Shown: positions 9,758-19,029, counted from the first letter of the stretch. The stretch is DNA of 64,000 nt from Candidatus Bathyarchaeota archaeon (GCA_023488905.1 JAMDCQ010000018.1:40474-104473); one strand, 5' to 3'. Numbers and translations are program-made. The notes: generated from the letters alone by a model not told the origin.

Positions 9758-9992
9758 TTTGCGAATTTTCGCTAGGTTTGTTTGCACATTATGCTTCGCT
9801 ATAGTGAATCTTAATGTTTACTTAACTTCTCATGTTTGCAATGTTGGCTTCACATACTTTTGTGGGGCAAAATTTTCTAGAAAAAGCAGGAAAAGGTTCT
9901 ATATCATTTTCTGAGCTTTCCAGAAGTAACTTCCTTAGGGCTTTAAAAGATTCTTTCACTGCTAGTCATATGGTTTTTTAGGTGATTTTTTG

Positions 9993-10694
9993 ATGAATGA
10001 GCTTCGTTCCCCTATCTCAGTTGTTATTGCGACTCTTAACGAAGAGCAAGGAATTGGACCCACAATCGACGAGATGCAGCACGTCTTAAACAACCCATAC
10101 ATGGTTGTCGTAGACGGCAACAGCGTTGACCGAACCATTGAAATCGCCAAAAACATGGGCGCAGACGTTCTGCTTCAAGAGGGCAAAGGTAAGGGCGACG
10201 CGATGTTTCAGGGCTTACGGATGCTGGACTCACAGGTTCCCTACGTTGTTTTCACCGACGCAGATTACACGTATCCAGCGGGGTTCATTCCCCGGATGGT
10301 CGAGGTTTTGGAACAAAACCCCCAAGTTGGGATGGTTATCGGTAACAGGTTTAGAGGCGAATACAACGTTTCAAAGTCCATCACCAACCCCTTCTATTTA
10401 GGCAACAAACTGCTGGCGTTCGCTCAACTGGTAATGAACGGAGTTAAGCTTGAAGATCCACTTTCGGGTTTGAGGGTGGTGCGCAGCGAGGTTTTGAAGG
10501 ATTGGAAACCCAAAAGCAAAGGCTTCGATGTAGAAGCAGAGATGAACGCCATCGTCGAGCGCAGAGGGTACCAAATCATTGAGGTGCCAATCGATTACCG
10601 TGATCGTTTGGGGGAAAAGAAACTCAAACTGCGGCACGGTTTGGGGATAATGAAGCGCATAGTTGCCGAAAGCTTTGCTTTAAACTACACCTAA
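9993..10694 (+). CDS. GT2 glycosyltransferase, dolichyl-phosphate sugar synthase type (DPM1/AglJ-like)
   Basis: A 233-residue soluble GT-A enzyme of the DPM1/ALG5-like group. It should transfer a sugar from a nucleotide donor to a polyprenyl or dolichyl phosphate at the cytoplasmic face of the membrane. Visible motifs are VVIATLNEEQGI at the N-terminus, VVDGNSVDRT, the metal-binding FTDADYTYP, and DPLSGLRVVR, with no C-terminal membrane segment. The ATG at 9993 is preferred to a TTG three bases earlier, because GGTGAT (9981-9986) lies seven bases before it. It opens a run of plus-strand glycan genes. Donor and acceptor are inferred only from family. Confidence 0.87.
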   Translation: MNELRSPISVVIATLNEEQGIGPTIDEMQHVLNNPYMVVVDGNSVDRTIEIAKNMGADVLLQEGKGKGDAMFQGLRMLDSQVPYVVFTDADYTYPAGFIPRMVEVLEQNPQVGMVIGNRFRGEYNVSKSITNPFYLGNKLLAFAQLVMNGVKLEDPLSGLRVVRSEVLKDWKPKSKGFDVEAEMNAIVERRGYQIIEVPIDYRDRLGEKKLKLRHGLGIMKRIVAESFALNYT

Positions 10695-10751
10695 TCATGG
10701 CGCGTATTTTCAGGTAACTGGATATCGTTGCAGCATTTTGGAGGGTGGCAT

Positions 10752-11747
10752 ATGTTAACTGATGGTTCTAGACTGAGGGTTGGAGTAATTGGGTTAGGCA
10801 AAATGGGTGTTATGCATGCTTGCCTCCTAAACACCTTCCCCCACGTAACAGTTGCCGCTTTATGCGACAAAGGCACATTAATGCGGAAAATCGCAAAAAA
10901 GGCGTTCCCGAATGCAATAATCACAGGTGAAATTGGCAGATTCGCTGATTTGGACCTTGACGCGGTTTGTGTGGCAACACCCATACCAGTTCATTACCAA
11001 ATCATCAAAGAAGTCTACGGCAGAGGAATTGCGCCAAACGTATTCGCAGAGAAAACCCTTACATCCAGTTTTCGGCAATCTTTGGAGCTTTGTGCTTTGG
11101 CTGAGAATTCTGGCGTTAACATGGTTGGCTACATGAAACGCTTTGCAGTTACCTTCAACAAAGCCAAAGAGCTTCTAAACGAACATGTTTTGGGAGATTT
11201 GGTATCTTTTGAGGGATACGCGTTTTCTTCTGATTTCTCGGAAGTTCCTAAGGGCTCTAAAATTTCGGAGGCTCGGGGTGGCGTCATCGAGGATTTGGGG
11301 TCGCATGTTGTGGATTTGGCAGTTTGGATTTTTGGTGACTTGACTGTTGAGTCTGCGACCGCAAATTATAGGTGCACACCACGCTCGGAAGATGACGTGA
11401 CCTTTTACGTAAATGGACTTGACGGGTTGCAGGGCAAGTTTGAGGTTTCTTGGCGTAAAAGCGGTTACCGCATGCCCGAGTTCGGTTTAACAGTCCATGG
11501 AACAATGGGTGCCCTGCATGTAAATGACGATGAATTGCGATTGGAACTCAGTCAATCACCGCCGACAAGGTGGTATCGACACGACATGGACGACAACGTT
11601 AGGTTTCTCTTGGGCGGTCCAGAATACTACCGCGAAACCATGCACTTTTTCAACTCTATAGCTTCGGGTGCACATACCATTTCAGATTTCCGCAGTGCCC
11701 TCAAGGTTGATTTTCTTTTAGAGCAAGTACGGGAGAAATGCAGATGA
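10752..11747 (+). CDS. Gfo/Idh/MocA-family NAD(P)-dependent oxidoreductase (first of two)
   Basis: A 331-residue sugar dehydrogenase-type protein. The N-terminal Rossmann fold shows VGVIGLGKMGVMH. A VAEKT-like segment (NVFAEKTLTS) replaces the usual EKP motif. A GGVIEDLGSHVVDLA segment contains the conserved D/H region near the active site. Family members oxidise or reduce sugar hydroxyls, often on nucleotide sugars in glycan pathways. GGAGGG at 10740-10745 supports the ATG at 10752. The stop overlaps the next gene by four bases (ATGA), indicating translational coupling. The sugar substrate is unknown. Confidence 0.87.
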   Translation: MLTDGSRLRVGVIGLGKMGVMHACLLNTFPHVTVAALCDKGTLMRKIAKKAFPNAIITGEIGRFADLDLDAVCVATPIPVHYQIIKEVYGRGIAPNVFAEKTLTSSFRQSLELCALAENSGVNMVGYMKRFAVTFNKAKELLNEHVLGDLVSFEGYAFSSDFSEVPKGSKISEARGGVIEDLGSHVVDLAVWIFGDLTVESATANYRCTPRSEDDVTFYVNGLDGLQGKFEVSWRKSGYRMPEFGLTVHGTMGALHVNDDELRLELSQSPPTRWYRHDMDDNVRFLLGGPEYYRETMHFFNSIASGAHTISDFRSALKVDFLLEQVREKCR

Positions 11748-12691
11748 CAAGTACACAATTCAGTCTTTTAGTCGGCGACAACCCTTTCCACGGCATCAGC
11801 CACCTTTCACAGCAACGAGCACGCACACGCTTTGATCAAAGCCAAGAAAACGTCCAACACGCAGCCAACTTGGTAGCGCTTAGTTTGGAGAACGGCGCGG
11901 ACGGCTTCATGTTCTCAGTCGATCAAACCACGCTCTCAATAATTGAACAAGTCAGCCAAAACCACAACGGCGACCCCATCCGCTTGTACGCCATCGCACC
12001 TTACGCTTACGAATACGTGCGAAAAGCAACACAGAACGGCGGCGTCTCAGGACTAGCCAAAAATCTAGCCAAAGAGATGCTTTTTTCTTCAAACATTAAA
12101 GTCGTGGCATCAAACGCTGCTGGGCTTTTGAGGTTGAACCTGTCGGCGCTTCTAAAAACGTATGTTGCATACGAGCTTTCCCGAATAAAAGCAGTGGCTA
12201 AGAAAAACGTTATTCTCGAATCATTCATGCTTCATGAAATCATAACGGACATGACGCTGGCGCTAAACCTCAAAGACCTATGCAAAACCTACATTACATT
12301 CCTAGAAGAGCAAAACATTCGGCCTGGATTTGAAACACGCAACTTCCCCTACTTAGTCAACAAATTCAGAGAGTGGAACATAGACTTCAGCAAGATAACC
12401 TTGACATCTGCTTTTAACAAGGTCGGTTTTCAGATGTGCCCCTCAAAGCAGGAATGCGAAGAAGCCCTGAGTCGCGCTTGCGAAGCTGAAGTAATCGCGA
12501 TGAGTGTACTTGCCGCGGGGTATCTAAAACCAGCTGATGCAGTGGGGTATCTGACTGGTCTTTCTGGTTTGAGCGGTTTAGTGATTGGCGTTTCGAAAGA
12601 GCGCCAAGCTACTGAGACGTTTCGCTTATTCAAAAGCGGTCTGCCTTCCGTTGAGTTGTCGGATTATGTTTTGAGTGAGGTGAAAATGTGA
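11744..12691 (+). CDS. Conserved TIM-barrel-like protein of unknown function
   Basis: A 315-residue protein that I do not recognise by name. It begins FSLLVGDNPFHGISH and ends with a GLVIGVSKERQATETF segment, which recalls the phosphate-binding end of aldo/keto-reductase or aldolase-type TIM barrels. Alternating hydrophobic strands and helices between them are consistent with that fold. No signal peptide or membrane segment is seen. The start at 11744 is preferred, because GGGAG (11731-11735) lies eight bases upstream and the codon overlaps the previous stop. Its coupling to the oxidoreductase suggests a step in making an unusual sugar. That is inference. Confidence 0.65.
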   Translation: MTSTQFSLLVGDNPFHGISHLSQQRARTRFDQSQENVQHAANLVALSLENGADGFMFSVDQTTLSIIEQVSQNHNGDPIRLYAIAPYAYEYVRKATQNGGVSGLAKNLAKEMLFSSNIKVVASNAAGLLRLNLSALLKTYVAYELSRIKAVAKKNVILESFMLHEIITDMTLALNLKDLCKTYITFLEEQNIRPGFETRNFPYLVNKFREWNIDFSKITLTSAFNKVGFQMCPSKQECEEALSRACEAEVIAMSVLAAGYLKPADAVGYLTGLSGLSGLVIGVSKERQATETFRLFKSGLPSVELSDYVLSEVKM

Positions 12692-13857
12692 GTTTTGTTT
12701 TGGCTGTTTGGATCGCGGTTGGAGCTGTTTTCTTCGGTGTTCCAGCAGCGTACTTTTTGTACATGAAGAAGCGGTCGGCATCTGGCTGGAACCTAAAATT
12801 AGACAGCAGCTATTTGCCCTCAACAGCCGTCTTCATTCCAGTGCACAACGAAGAAAAGGTCATTCGGCTCAAGCTGGATAACATATCCAAAGTTGTTTAT
12901 CCACCTGACAAGATGCAAATCACCGTCATCAACGATTGCTCAACAGACCACACTATACAAGAAGTCAACAACTACGTCTCAACTCATTCCGCGCCGAAAA
13001 TATCCGTTTTCGACAGTAAAGTTCACCTTGGCAAAGCAGGATGCCTAAACAATGCGCTGAAAAATGTTGATGCCGACGTGGTCATTATTTCTGATGTGGA
13101 TTGCTTTTGGCCAAGCGACATCCTTAGCAAAGCCGTTTCTTATCTCTCTGATCCAGATGTGGGCGCCATAACTGCAAGAGAGTTACTGCTAAACCCTCAG
13201 GACACGTGGGTTACGCTTAGCGAGCAATTCTACGACAGCACCATTCAATCCGTCAGAATTGGAGAATCAAAGACCCATTCAACCATCTTTTTCCAAGGCG
13301 GATTTGCGGCATACAAAAAAATCGCCATAACAGAGTTTAATCATGCAACCGACGACTCTGGCACAGCCCTTGACATTGTGCAAACCAAGCGAAGGGCGCT
13401 GTTGATTCCAGAACTCGGCTTCTTCACGCTCAGCCCCACGAAATGGGTCAATAAAGTTGCGATTAAGATTCGGCGGGCCAGTCACTTGCAGCATCTTTGG
13501 GTGCGCTCGCTGAATCTGTTGGTTCACGGCAAATTGGTGATGCCCAAAAAAATCGCCATCCCCGAGATAATCCTGCATATCTTCAACCCTGTGTTGCTGG
13601 TGGTTTTCGCTGCCTTTTCGGTGGTAGTCATGTTCCAGTATCCGCTGCTTGCATTGCCGTTGGCAGTCTTTGTTGGCGTTGTGTTTGCTGCGAAAAAAAC
13701 TCGCGTGACGGCGCTTGAACTCATACAGAACAACCTCATCTTGTTGACCGCGTTGACTTCGTTTTTTACTAAGCGCAACTTTGCTTTTTGGAAGCCATCG
13801 CAGGAATCCAGGTCAACGTTGAACGAAGATGTGCTGAGAGAAAAACAGCTGATTTAG
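12688..13857 (+). CDS. Membrane-bound processive-type GT2 glycosyltransferase
   Basis: A 389-residue enzyme starting at a GTG that overlaps the previous stop (GTGA). One N-terminal membrane helix precedes the GT-A domain. The domain shows AVFIPVHNEEKVI, NDCSTDH, SDVDCFW (metal site), ATDDSGTA as the TED-like acceptor motif, and IRRASHLQHLW near the position of the QxxRW motif. Two hydrophobic segments follow at about 290-340. The layout matches hyaluronan, poly-N-acetylglucosamine or cellulose synthase-like enzymes, though the QxxRW motif is not exact, so processivity is uncertain. It probably builds or extends the glycan at the membrane. Confidence 0.82.
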   Translation: MSFVLAVWIAVGAVFFGVPAAYFLYMKKRSASGWNLKLDSSYLPSTAVFIPVHNEEKVIRLKLDNISKVVYPPDKMQITVINDCSTDHTIQEVNNYVSTHSAPKISVFDSKVHLGKAGCLNNALKNVDADVVIISDVDCFWPSDILSKAVSYLSDPDVGAITARELLLNPQDTWVTLSEQFYDSTIQSVRIGESKTHSTIFFQGGFAAYKKIAITEFNHATDDSGTALDIVQTKRRALLIPELGFFTLSPTKWVNKVAIKIRRASHLQHLWVRSLNLLVHGKLVMPKKIAIPEIILHIFNPVLLVVFAAFSVVVMFQYPLLALPLAVFVGVVFAAKKTRVTALELIQNNLILLTALTSFFTKRNFAFWKPSQESRSTLNEDVLREKQLI

Positions 13858-13892
13858 TAAAGGAACAACGGTTCTGCTGCGATTTTTTTCTA

Positions 13893-14050
13893 TAGCCCCC
13901 CTTATTTAAAGGCGGATACAAAATCGTATGCGGACAAGCGAAAACCACGCCACCTTTCAGCCGCTACCTCCCCTCCCTTATATAAAGCAAAAAATGGTCA
14001 GACGATGCGTTTATCGGACGGACCCGCCGTTCGCTTCTGCCCCTCTATAG
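13893..14050 (+). repeat. Dispersed repeat family C, copy 1
   Basis: This 306-base gap (13858-14163) has no recognised gene. It carries CCCCTTATTTAAAGGCG at 13898-13914 and CTACCTCCCCTCCC at about 13971. The 80 bases from about 13905 align with 46735-46830. A 40-codon frame (13928-14050) reads SENHATFQPLPPLPY. The matching frame at 46.8 kb reads SNHATSQRRPPLPY. There is no convincing ribosome-binding site. It may be a decayed coding repeat or a structured noncoding element. Confidence 0.5.
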
Positions 14051-14163
14051 GTTTCTGCATGGGTCTGATATTTGGATCCTAATATGTCTGCGAAAAACGC
14101 ACTCAGCGTTGCGCTTTGCGTGGTGTCTGTTGCGTTTTCCGTGAAATCGATCGAGTTGATTGT

Positions 14164-15171
14164 ATGGTTGAATCTTTCGTTGTCACAGTGGGATTGTGCG
14201 TTAAAAATGCTGCTGCCCTCGTCAAGAACGCCATAGACAGCCTATGCTGCCAATCTTTCCCCCCGGAAAATATAGAATTGCTCGTGGTTGACGGCAACAG
14301 CCAAGACGGCACAATCCAAATCATCAAAAACAACCTTAAACGCACCTTCGGAGACACCCAATTCATAGAGGAAAGCAGCGGACTTGGGATTGCTCGGCAA
14401 ACCGTGGTGCAGAAAGCTCAGGGCAAATACATCGTTTGGCTCGACGCCGACATGACCCTCCCGAACGACTACTTGGAAAATCAAGTTGCGTTCATGGAGC
14501 AGCACCCCGAAGTGGGCATTGCAGGCGCAAAATTCAACGTCCACATCGGGTTTGGGTTGGCGGCGGATTTAGAAAACATTGTCTACGCTGTAGATTCAAT
14601 CTATGGGCAACCTGGCAAGGCATCCAAATTTGGGTATCTGCCCGGCGCTGAAGGAGCAATTTACCGTGTCACCGCAGTCAGGGGCGTCGGCGGCTTTGAC
14701 CCCCGCATCAACGGGGCAGCGGAAGACACTGACATCGCCTACAGGGTTAGAGCTGACGGATGGGAACTGACTTTTACAAAAGCGCGCTTTACTGAATCAA
14801 CACGCACAACTTGGCGGTCCCTTTGGAAACAATACATGTGGTATGGATATGGGGGGCACTTCATCTTCCACAAAGACCCAAATTCCCTTAACCTTGTGCA
14901 GATGACGCCGATAGCGGGTTTCATCGCGGGTGTTTTGAGGGCTCCAGGAGCCTATTTGTTAACCCATAAAAAATCCTTCTTTATGCTGCCTTTTCACTAT
15001 ACTTACAAGCGGCTCGCTTGGCTGTTTGGCTTCTTTCGCGCCCACCTAAAAGGCTACGGGCACGACTTAAGCGAGCAATTTAGCGTTTTGGATGATGAAG
15101 AAAATGAGTACACTTATCACTGTGGGTATCTGCGTTCGAAACGGCGAAAACATGTTGCCCAACGCTGTTGA
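14164..15171 (+). CDS. GT2 family glycosyltransferase
   Basis: A 335-residue GT-A enzyme with motifs VTVGLCVKNAA, VVDGNSQDGT, WLDADMTLP (metal site) and AAEDTDIAYRV (acceptor/base region). The C-terminal 90 residues contain hydrophobic stretches (MTPIAGFIAGVL) likely to sit on or in the membrane. It is closely related in design to the next gene (both have a WKQYMWYGYG or WRKYFWYGYG motif and an LAGLITGVL-type helix), which suggests a tandem duplication followed by change of specificity. The ATG at 14164 is chosen because homology begins there. Reading frames further upstream look unrelated. Sugar specificity is unknown. Confidence 0.83.
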   Translation: MVESFVVTVGLCVKNAAALVKNAIDSLCCQSFPPENIELLVVDGNSQDGTIQIIKNNLKRTFGDTQFIEESSGLGIARQTVVQKAQGKYIVWLDADMTLPNDYLENQVAFMEQHPEVGIAGAKFNVHIGFGLAADLENIVYAVDSIYGQPGKASKFGYLPGAEGAIYRVTAVRGVGGFDPRINGAAEDTDIAYRVRADGWELTFTKARFTESTRTTWRSLWKQYMWYGYGGHFIFHKDPNSLNLVQMTPIAGFIAGVLRAPGAYLLTHKKSFFMLPFHYTYKRLAWLFGFFRAHLKGYGHDLSEQFSVLDDEENEYTYHCGYLRSKRRKHVAQRC

Positions 15172-16003
15172 AAGCATCCTAAGTCAGGATTACCCCAAAG
15201 AGCAAATGCAAGTTATCTTCGTTGACGACGGCAGCCAAGACAAAACCCCAAAAATAATCAGCCACTACAAGACCCTGCTCAACAGCCGAGCTAAAGCTTT
15301 CAAGACGCAAGGGATCGGGCTGGGGCATGCAAGAAACATCGTTGTTGACTCGGCAGACGGCGATTTCATCCTTTTCCTAGACGCAGACGAAATACTTACA
15401 CCCACATACGTACAAACGCAAGTTCAAACACTCAATGAAAACCCAAAAATAGGAGTAACCGCAGGCGTCTTCAAAACTGTCCCAAACAACTTAATCCTCA
15501 ACCTTGAAGTCGCCCCACACATTGTTAACCAAAAAAGCTACGGCAAACCCAAAAATTTCGTCTGGAAAACAGAAAAACTCATCGGCACAGGCGGCTCAAC
15601 CTTCCGCACTGAGGCAATACGGCAAGTCAAAGGATTCGACGAGGGCATAAGCGGCGCGGGTGAGGATATGGATTTAGTTTTTCGGATGAAGAAGGCAGGG
15701 TGGCTTATTCAACCTAACACAGCTGAACTCTACGAGTTACACAGCGGTTTATCGACGCCTGAGGGGTTGTGGCGAAAGTATTTTTGGTATGGGTATGGCT
15801 GCCAAAAATGTTTCCAGAAAACATTAGGTGCCTACTCATTTCTTCGCATGTCGCCTCTTGCAGGGTTGATTACTGGGGTTCTCTATTCGTTTCCCGCTTA
15901 CAGGTTTCTTCATCAAAAACAACTGTTTTTGTTGCCGCTTCATTATGGGTTTAAGCATGCTGCGTGGACTGCGGGTTTCATAAAGGGACAACTAAACTCT
16001 TAA
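15104..16003 (+). CDS. GT2 family glycosyltransferase, tandem paralog
   Basis: A 299-residue GT-A enzyme with LITVGICVRNGE at the N-terminus, VDDGSQDKTP, FLDADEILTP (metal site) and GAGEDMDLVFRM. A membrane-associated C-terminal region follows, ending in KHAAWTAGFIKG. It overlaps the end of its upstream paralog by 68 bases in another frame, so the pair is translationally linked. The start could also be one of two ATGs at 15092 or 15095. 15104 gives the best family alignment. It is the last gene of its block and is convergent with the second glycosidase. Confidence 0.83.
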   Translation: MSTLITVGICVRNGENMLPNAVESILSQDYPKEQMQVIFVDDGSQDKTPKIISHYKTLLNSRAKAFKTQGIGLGHARNIVVDSADGDFILFLDADEILTPTYVQTQVQTLNENPKIGVTAGVFKTVPNNLILNLEVAPHIVNQKSYGKPKNFVWKTEKLIGTGGSTFRTEAIRQVKGFDEGISGAGEDMDLVFRMKKAGWLIQPNTAELYELHSGLSTPEGLWRKYFWYGYGCQKCFQKTLGAYSFLRMSPLAGLITGVLYSFPAYRFLHQKQLFLLPLHYGFKHAAWTAGFIKGQLNS

Positions 16004-16047
16004 CCATTAAAACAACAAAAAATGAAAAAGGGTTGTTCGCTGCTGTT

Positions 16048-17688
16048 TTACCAGTAGCGATATGCAAACCACATGTTGAATCGTGGCCAGTAGAGGGTGA
16101 ACCAGTTTCTGTAGGTGAACTCGAAGTTGGGTTGCAGTATTGTTGCTGGTTCAGGGTCTGTCTGCTGGGTTGATTCGGTTGGTGCTGGGCTCGGTGTCAC
16201 TGTTGGCTCAGGGGTTGGGGTTGGTGTGGCGGTTGCTGTTGGTTTCGGTGTTGATGTTGTGGTGCGGGTTTGTGCGGGTGTAGATGCAGGGGGCGTGGTT
16301 GGTTCGGGTGTTGCTGCAGTGGTTGGAGCGGGGGTTTCTGTGGGTGCTGGTGTAGGCGTTGGGGTTGAAACAGTGGTTTTCGGTGCCGCCACGTAGGCGT
16401 TTATGAAGGCGGTGCCCATGTCGTTTGGTGTGTAGCCGCTGCTAAGCATGGTTTCTCCCGCGTAGACTCCGCCGAGTCCTGAGTCGCTAAGCCAGTAGTA
16501 TGCACATGCGCCGACGCCGAGGTCGTATTGTGCTTTGAGCAGGTTTGTCCACCAGTTTACGTCGTTTTGCCTGTTTGGTGAGCGCTGTAGGCATGAGCCT
16601 TCTTCGTTGATGACTAAGGGTGCGGTGATGCCCATGGTTGCGATGCCTGCTTGCAGTTGCGCTTTGAGGCCGTCGTAGTCTTTTGCCCAGTATGAAGTCA
16701 AGTCGGTTGGAGCGTAGTAGTAGAGGTGTGTGGTGTAGACGAGGTTGGTTGCATCTGGGATGGCGTTGGCGATTTGTTTGCACCAGCTTAGATCGTTGCC
16801 GTAGCCGTTGGGGAACCAGCCCATATGCCACTGCATCATGATCAGGTTAGTTGCACCTGTCGAGCGAATAGCGTTGTACATGGTTGTAAGGTAAGACATG
16901 TATCCAGAGGGGATAGCGTCTACGTCGCTGCCTAAGTTTGGTTCGTTCCATGCTTCAAAGATCGCGTTGGGGTAGTCTTTTAGCGTGCTTGCCATATCCG
17001 TCCAGAACCAGCTCCAGAAGCCTAACTCGTTGTTGCCGTAGCCTGCATCTCTTAGGAATCGCTGTGCGGGTTCATCCCAGCCGCTCATGGGGAGCCCCTG
17101 CCATCCGTAGCCTGTGCTTGCGTATGGGTCAGCTCCAAACGAGCTGGTTGACGGCGTTAGCATGTAGGGAACGATGTTTACGTAGATGCCGTATTTGTCT
17201 GCTTCTTGACATAGAGTTCGCAGGTAAGTTTTGACGCTTATCGGCGTTGTTGACGATCCGTAACTTGCCGGGTCTTCCTGTGCGGGTAAGATGTTGTCGC
17301 GGTAGTACCAGCTTGGGTAAACGAAGACCCGTATCATGTTGATGTGCCATTTGTCTCTCATTTCGGCAAAGGTTTGATCCATAACGTCAGTGGGGTTATA
17401 GTTCCATTGGTTACCCCAATTGTCACTTTGGCCTTGACCCCACAAAAGCAGGTCAGGCGCCATGCCGGCGAGGCCCATACCACGAAGGTAAACGGCGTTG
17501 CCGTCTGCATCAAGGATATAGGACCCTGATGTGTGGAGGGCAGAAGTTGTTGTTGCTGCACTAACTGACGTCACTGAAAACGCTGAGATGGTGCCTACGG
17601 CGAAAAGCGCGACGATGAACAGTGCTGTGGACTTCTTTAGTTTGCGGTTTATGGAGTGCAGTCTGTTTGCTATTGCCTGTGTATTCAT
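16048..17688 (-). CDS. Secreted GH5-like endoglycanase with Thr/Pro linker and aromatic tail
   Basis: A 546-residue secreted enzyme of glycoside hydrolase clan GH-A, GH5-like. Residues about 1-44 are a signal peptide ending VSAA. The barrel (about 48-435) has LDADGNAVYLRGMG at the start, the acid/base E249 in FEAWNEPN, HLYYYAP, and the nucleophile in VINEEGS (E362 or E363). A Thr/Pro/Ala linker covers about 437-515. The last 28 residues are unusual: 13 of them are Trp, Tyr or Phe. The tail may be a small carbohydrate-binding or anchoring segment. The gene interrupts the plus-strand polysaccharide operon on the opposite strand. Likely role: trimming or recycling surface glycan, or feeding on plant or algal glycan. 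Confidence 0.87.
   Translation of the reverse strand: MNTQAIANRLHSINRKLKKSTALFIVALFAVGTISAFSVTSVSAATTTSALHTSGSYILDADGNAVYLRGMGLAGMAPDLLLWGQGQSDNWGNQWNYNPTDVMDQTFAEMRDKWHINMIRVFVYPSWYYRDNILPAQEDPASYGSSTTPISVKTYLRTLCQEADKYGIYVNIVPYMLTPSTSSFGADPYASTGYGWQGLPMSGWDEPAQRFLRDAGYGNNELGFWSWFWTDMASTLKDYPNAIFEAWNEPNLGSDVDAIPSGYMSYLTTMYNAIRSTGATNLIMMQWHMGWFPNGYGNDLSWCKQIANAIPDATNLVYTTHLYYYAPTDLTSYWAKDYDGLKAQLQAGIATMGITAPLVINEEGSCLQRSPNRQNDVNWWTNLLKAQYDLGVGACAYYWLSDSGLGGVYAGETMLSSGYTPNDMGTAFINAYVAAPKTTVSTPTPTPAPTETPAPTTAATPEPTTPPASTPAQTRTTTSTPKPTATATPTPTPEPTVTPSPAPTESTQQTDPEPATILQPNFEFTYRNWFTLYWPRFNMWFAYRYW
16160..16380 (-). repeat. Low-complexity Thr/Pro/Ala linker-coding repeat
   Basis: Repetitive codons for the Thr/Pro/Ala linker of the GH5-like enzyme. 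It resembles the linker repeat at 8632-8850 and could allow recombination between the two glycosidase genes. Confidence 0.7.
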
Positions 17689-17887
17689 TTTCTCTCTCTT
17701 CCTGAATTGGAACCCTACTGGGATGCATCATTTTTATAGGCTTTTGAAAACCGAAATAATGCGCCTTGCAAAGTCTTGTTTGCAAGCAGTTCAGCTACAA
17801 ATTCAGGCAAAAACCGTGCCTTAACCCGCACATTTTTTTAGAAAAGCAAAAAACCGTTTGTTTTTTATCCAGACAGGTGAGAAAGCG

Positions 17888-19009
17888 ATGAGTAGCGAAA
17901 TTGGAGTGTTCTGCCCCACCCTAAACGTCTACGGCGGCGGGGAATACGTTGCTTTAGCCATCGCGAACATCCTCGCCCGACACAACCACGACGTGACTGT
18001 ATTCTCCAACGGGAGAATAAACCCCTCCGAGATCAAAAACTTCTTCGGCGAAACCCTCCACCCCAAAATCCGAGCCCTCCAACAAGCCACCCGCTTCACC
18101 CCCCGCGGCTTACTTGACTTCTACCAAACCATCCTGCACTCATACATAGCCAAAAACAAATGCGCCACCCTCATCGACGCCTTCTCAAACTGCGTTTACC
18201 CTTGGACACACGTCAGCTACATCCACTACCCCTACCTAAACCGAAGCGCCTTCTGCCCCGAATTCCCCTACCTAACGCGCCCCCGCCTCAACCAAGCAGG
18301 CACTCTCCCCGAGGTTTTACTGGAAAAAAACCTAGTTGACTACACAAAAAGGTTGGTGCTTGCCAACAGCCGCTACACCGCTGAGGAAATCCAGCGATTC
18401 TCAGGCAAACCTGTTGAGGTGCTATATCCTCCGTTTGCATCAAAAATAGGTGAAATCGGCAAAAACACAATCAAAGAACCTGAGGAGAATCTGGTGGTTA
18501 CCACCTCCCGTCTAGACGAAAACAAGCTTCTTGAAAGAATCCCCCTGATAGCCCAGCAAACTGACAGCGACATCCACTTCGCAGTTATCGGTCGCGTATG
18601 CAGCCAAACCGCCCTTGAACGCCTGCATTCGCTGGTAAAAAAACTGGACTTAGCTGACCGCGTCAAATTTTACCCAAACGCATCTGCAGAACAAAAAATC
18701 GATTTGCTACGGCGAGCAAAAATCTATCTACACACAATGATCGGCGAGCACTTCGGCATCTCCATCGTCGAGGCTATGGCGTTGGGCTGCGTTCCCATAG
18801 TTCACAACTCTGGCGGCATGCGGGAATTCGTTCCAAAGCAATACCGATACAACACCCTCAAAGAGGCCGCCCAAAAAATCACCAGCGAAATGACTGCTTG
18901 GTCAGCTGAAAAAAGCGAAGATGCAAAAGAGATAGCTGCAGGGTTTTCGTTGGAGAATTTTTCTGAACGATTTATGGCACTATTCAACGATTTCTATGGA
19001 CACAACTAA
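17888..19009 (+). CDS. GT4 family glycosyltransferase (ALG2/ALG11-like)
   Basis: A 373-residue GT-B enzyme. The N-terminal domain shows the glycine-rich acceptor loop TLNVYGGGEYVAL. The C-terminal domain has VVTTSRLDENK and the E-x7-E donor site EHFGISIVEAMALG followed by PIVHNSGG. The overall design resembles ALG2/ALG11-type mannosyltransferases that extend lipid-linked glycans on the cytoplasmic side. AGGTGAG (17874-17880) lies seven bases before the ATG at 17888, which therefore beats an in-frame codon at 17858. It begins the second plus-strand block, and the next gene starts within 21 bases. Confidence 0.85.
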   Translation: MSSEIGVFCPTLNVYGGGEYVALAIANILARHNHDVTVFSNGRINPSEIKNFFGETLHPKIRALQQATRFTPRGLLDFYQTILHSYIAKNKCATLIDAFSNCVYPWTHVSYIHYPYLNRSAFCPEFPYLTRPRLNQAGTLPEVLLEKNLVDYTKRLVLANSRYTAEEIQRFSGKPVEVLYPPFASKIGEIGKNTIKEPEENLVVTTSRLDENKLLERIPLIAQQTDSDIHFAVIGRVCSQTALERLHSLVKKLDLADRVKFYPNASAEQKIDLLRRAKIYLHTMIGEHFGISIVEAMALGCVPIVHNSGGMREFVPKQYRYNTLKEAAQKITSEMTAWSAEKSEDAKEIAAGFSLENFSERFMALFNDFYGHN

Positions 19010-19029
19010 AAGTGGTTTGGAGGTTTTTT

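Noticed and set aside
16115..16396. Val/Gly-rich plus-strand frame opposite the GH5-like gene
   Set aside because: Again the antisense of a Thr/Pro/Ala linker.
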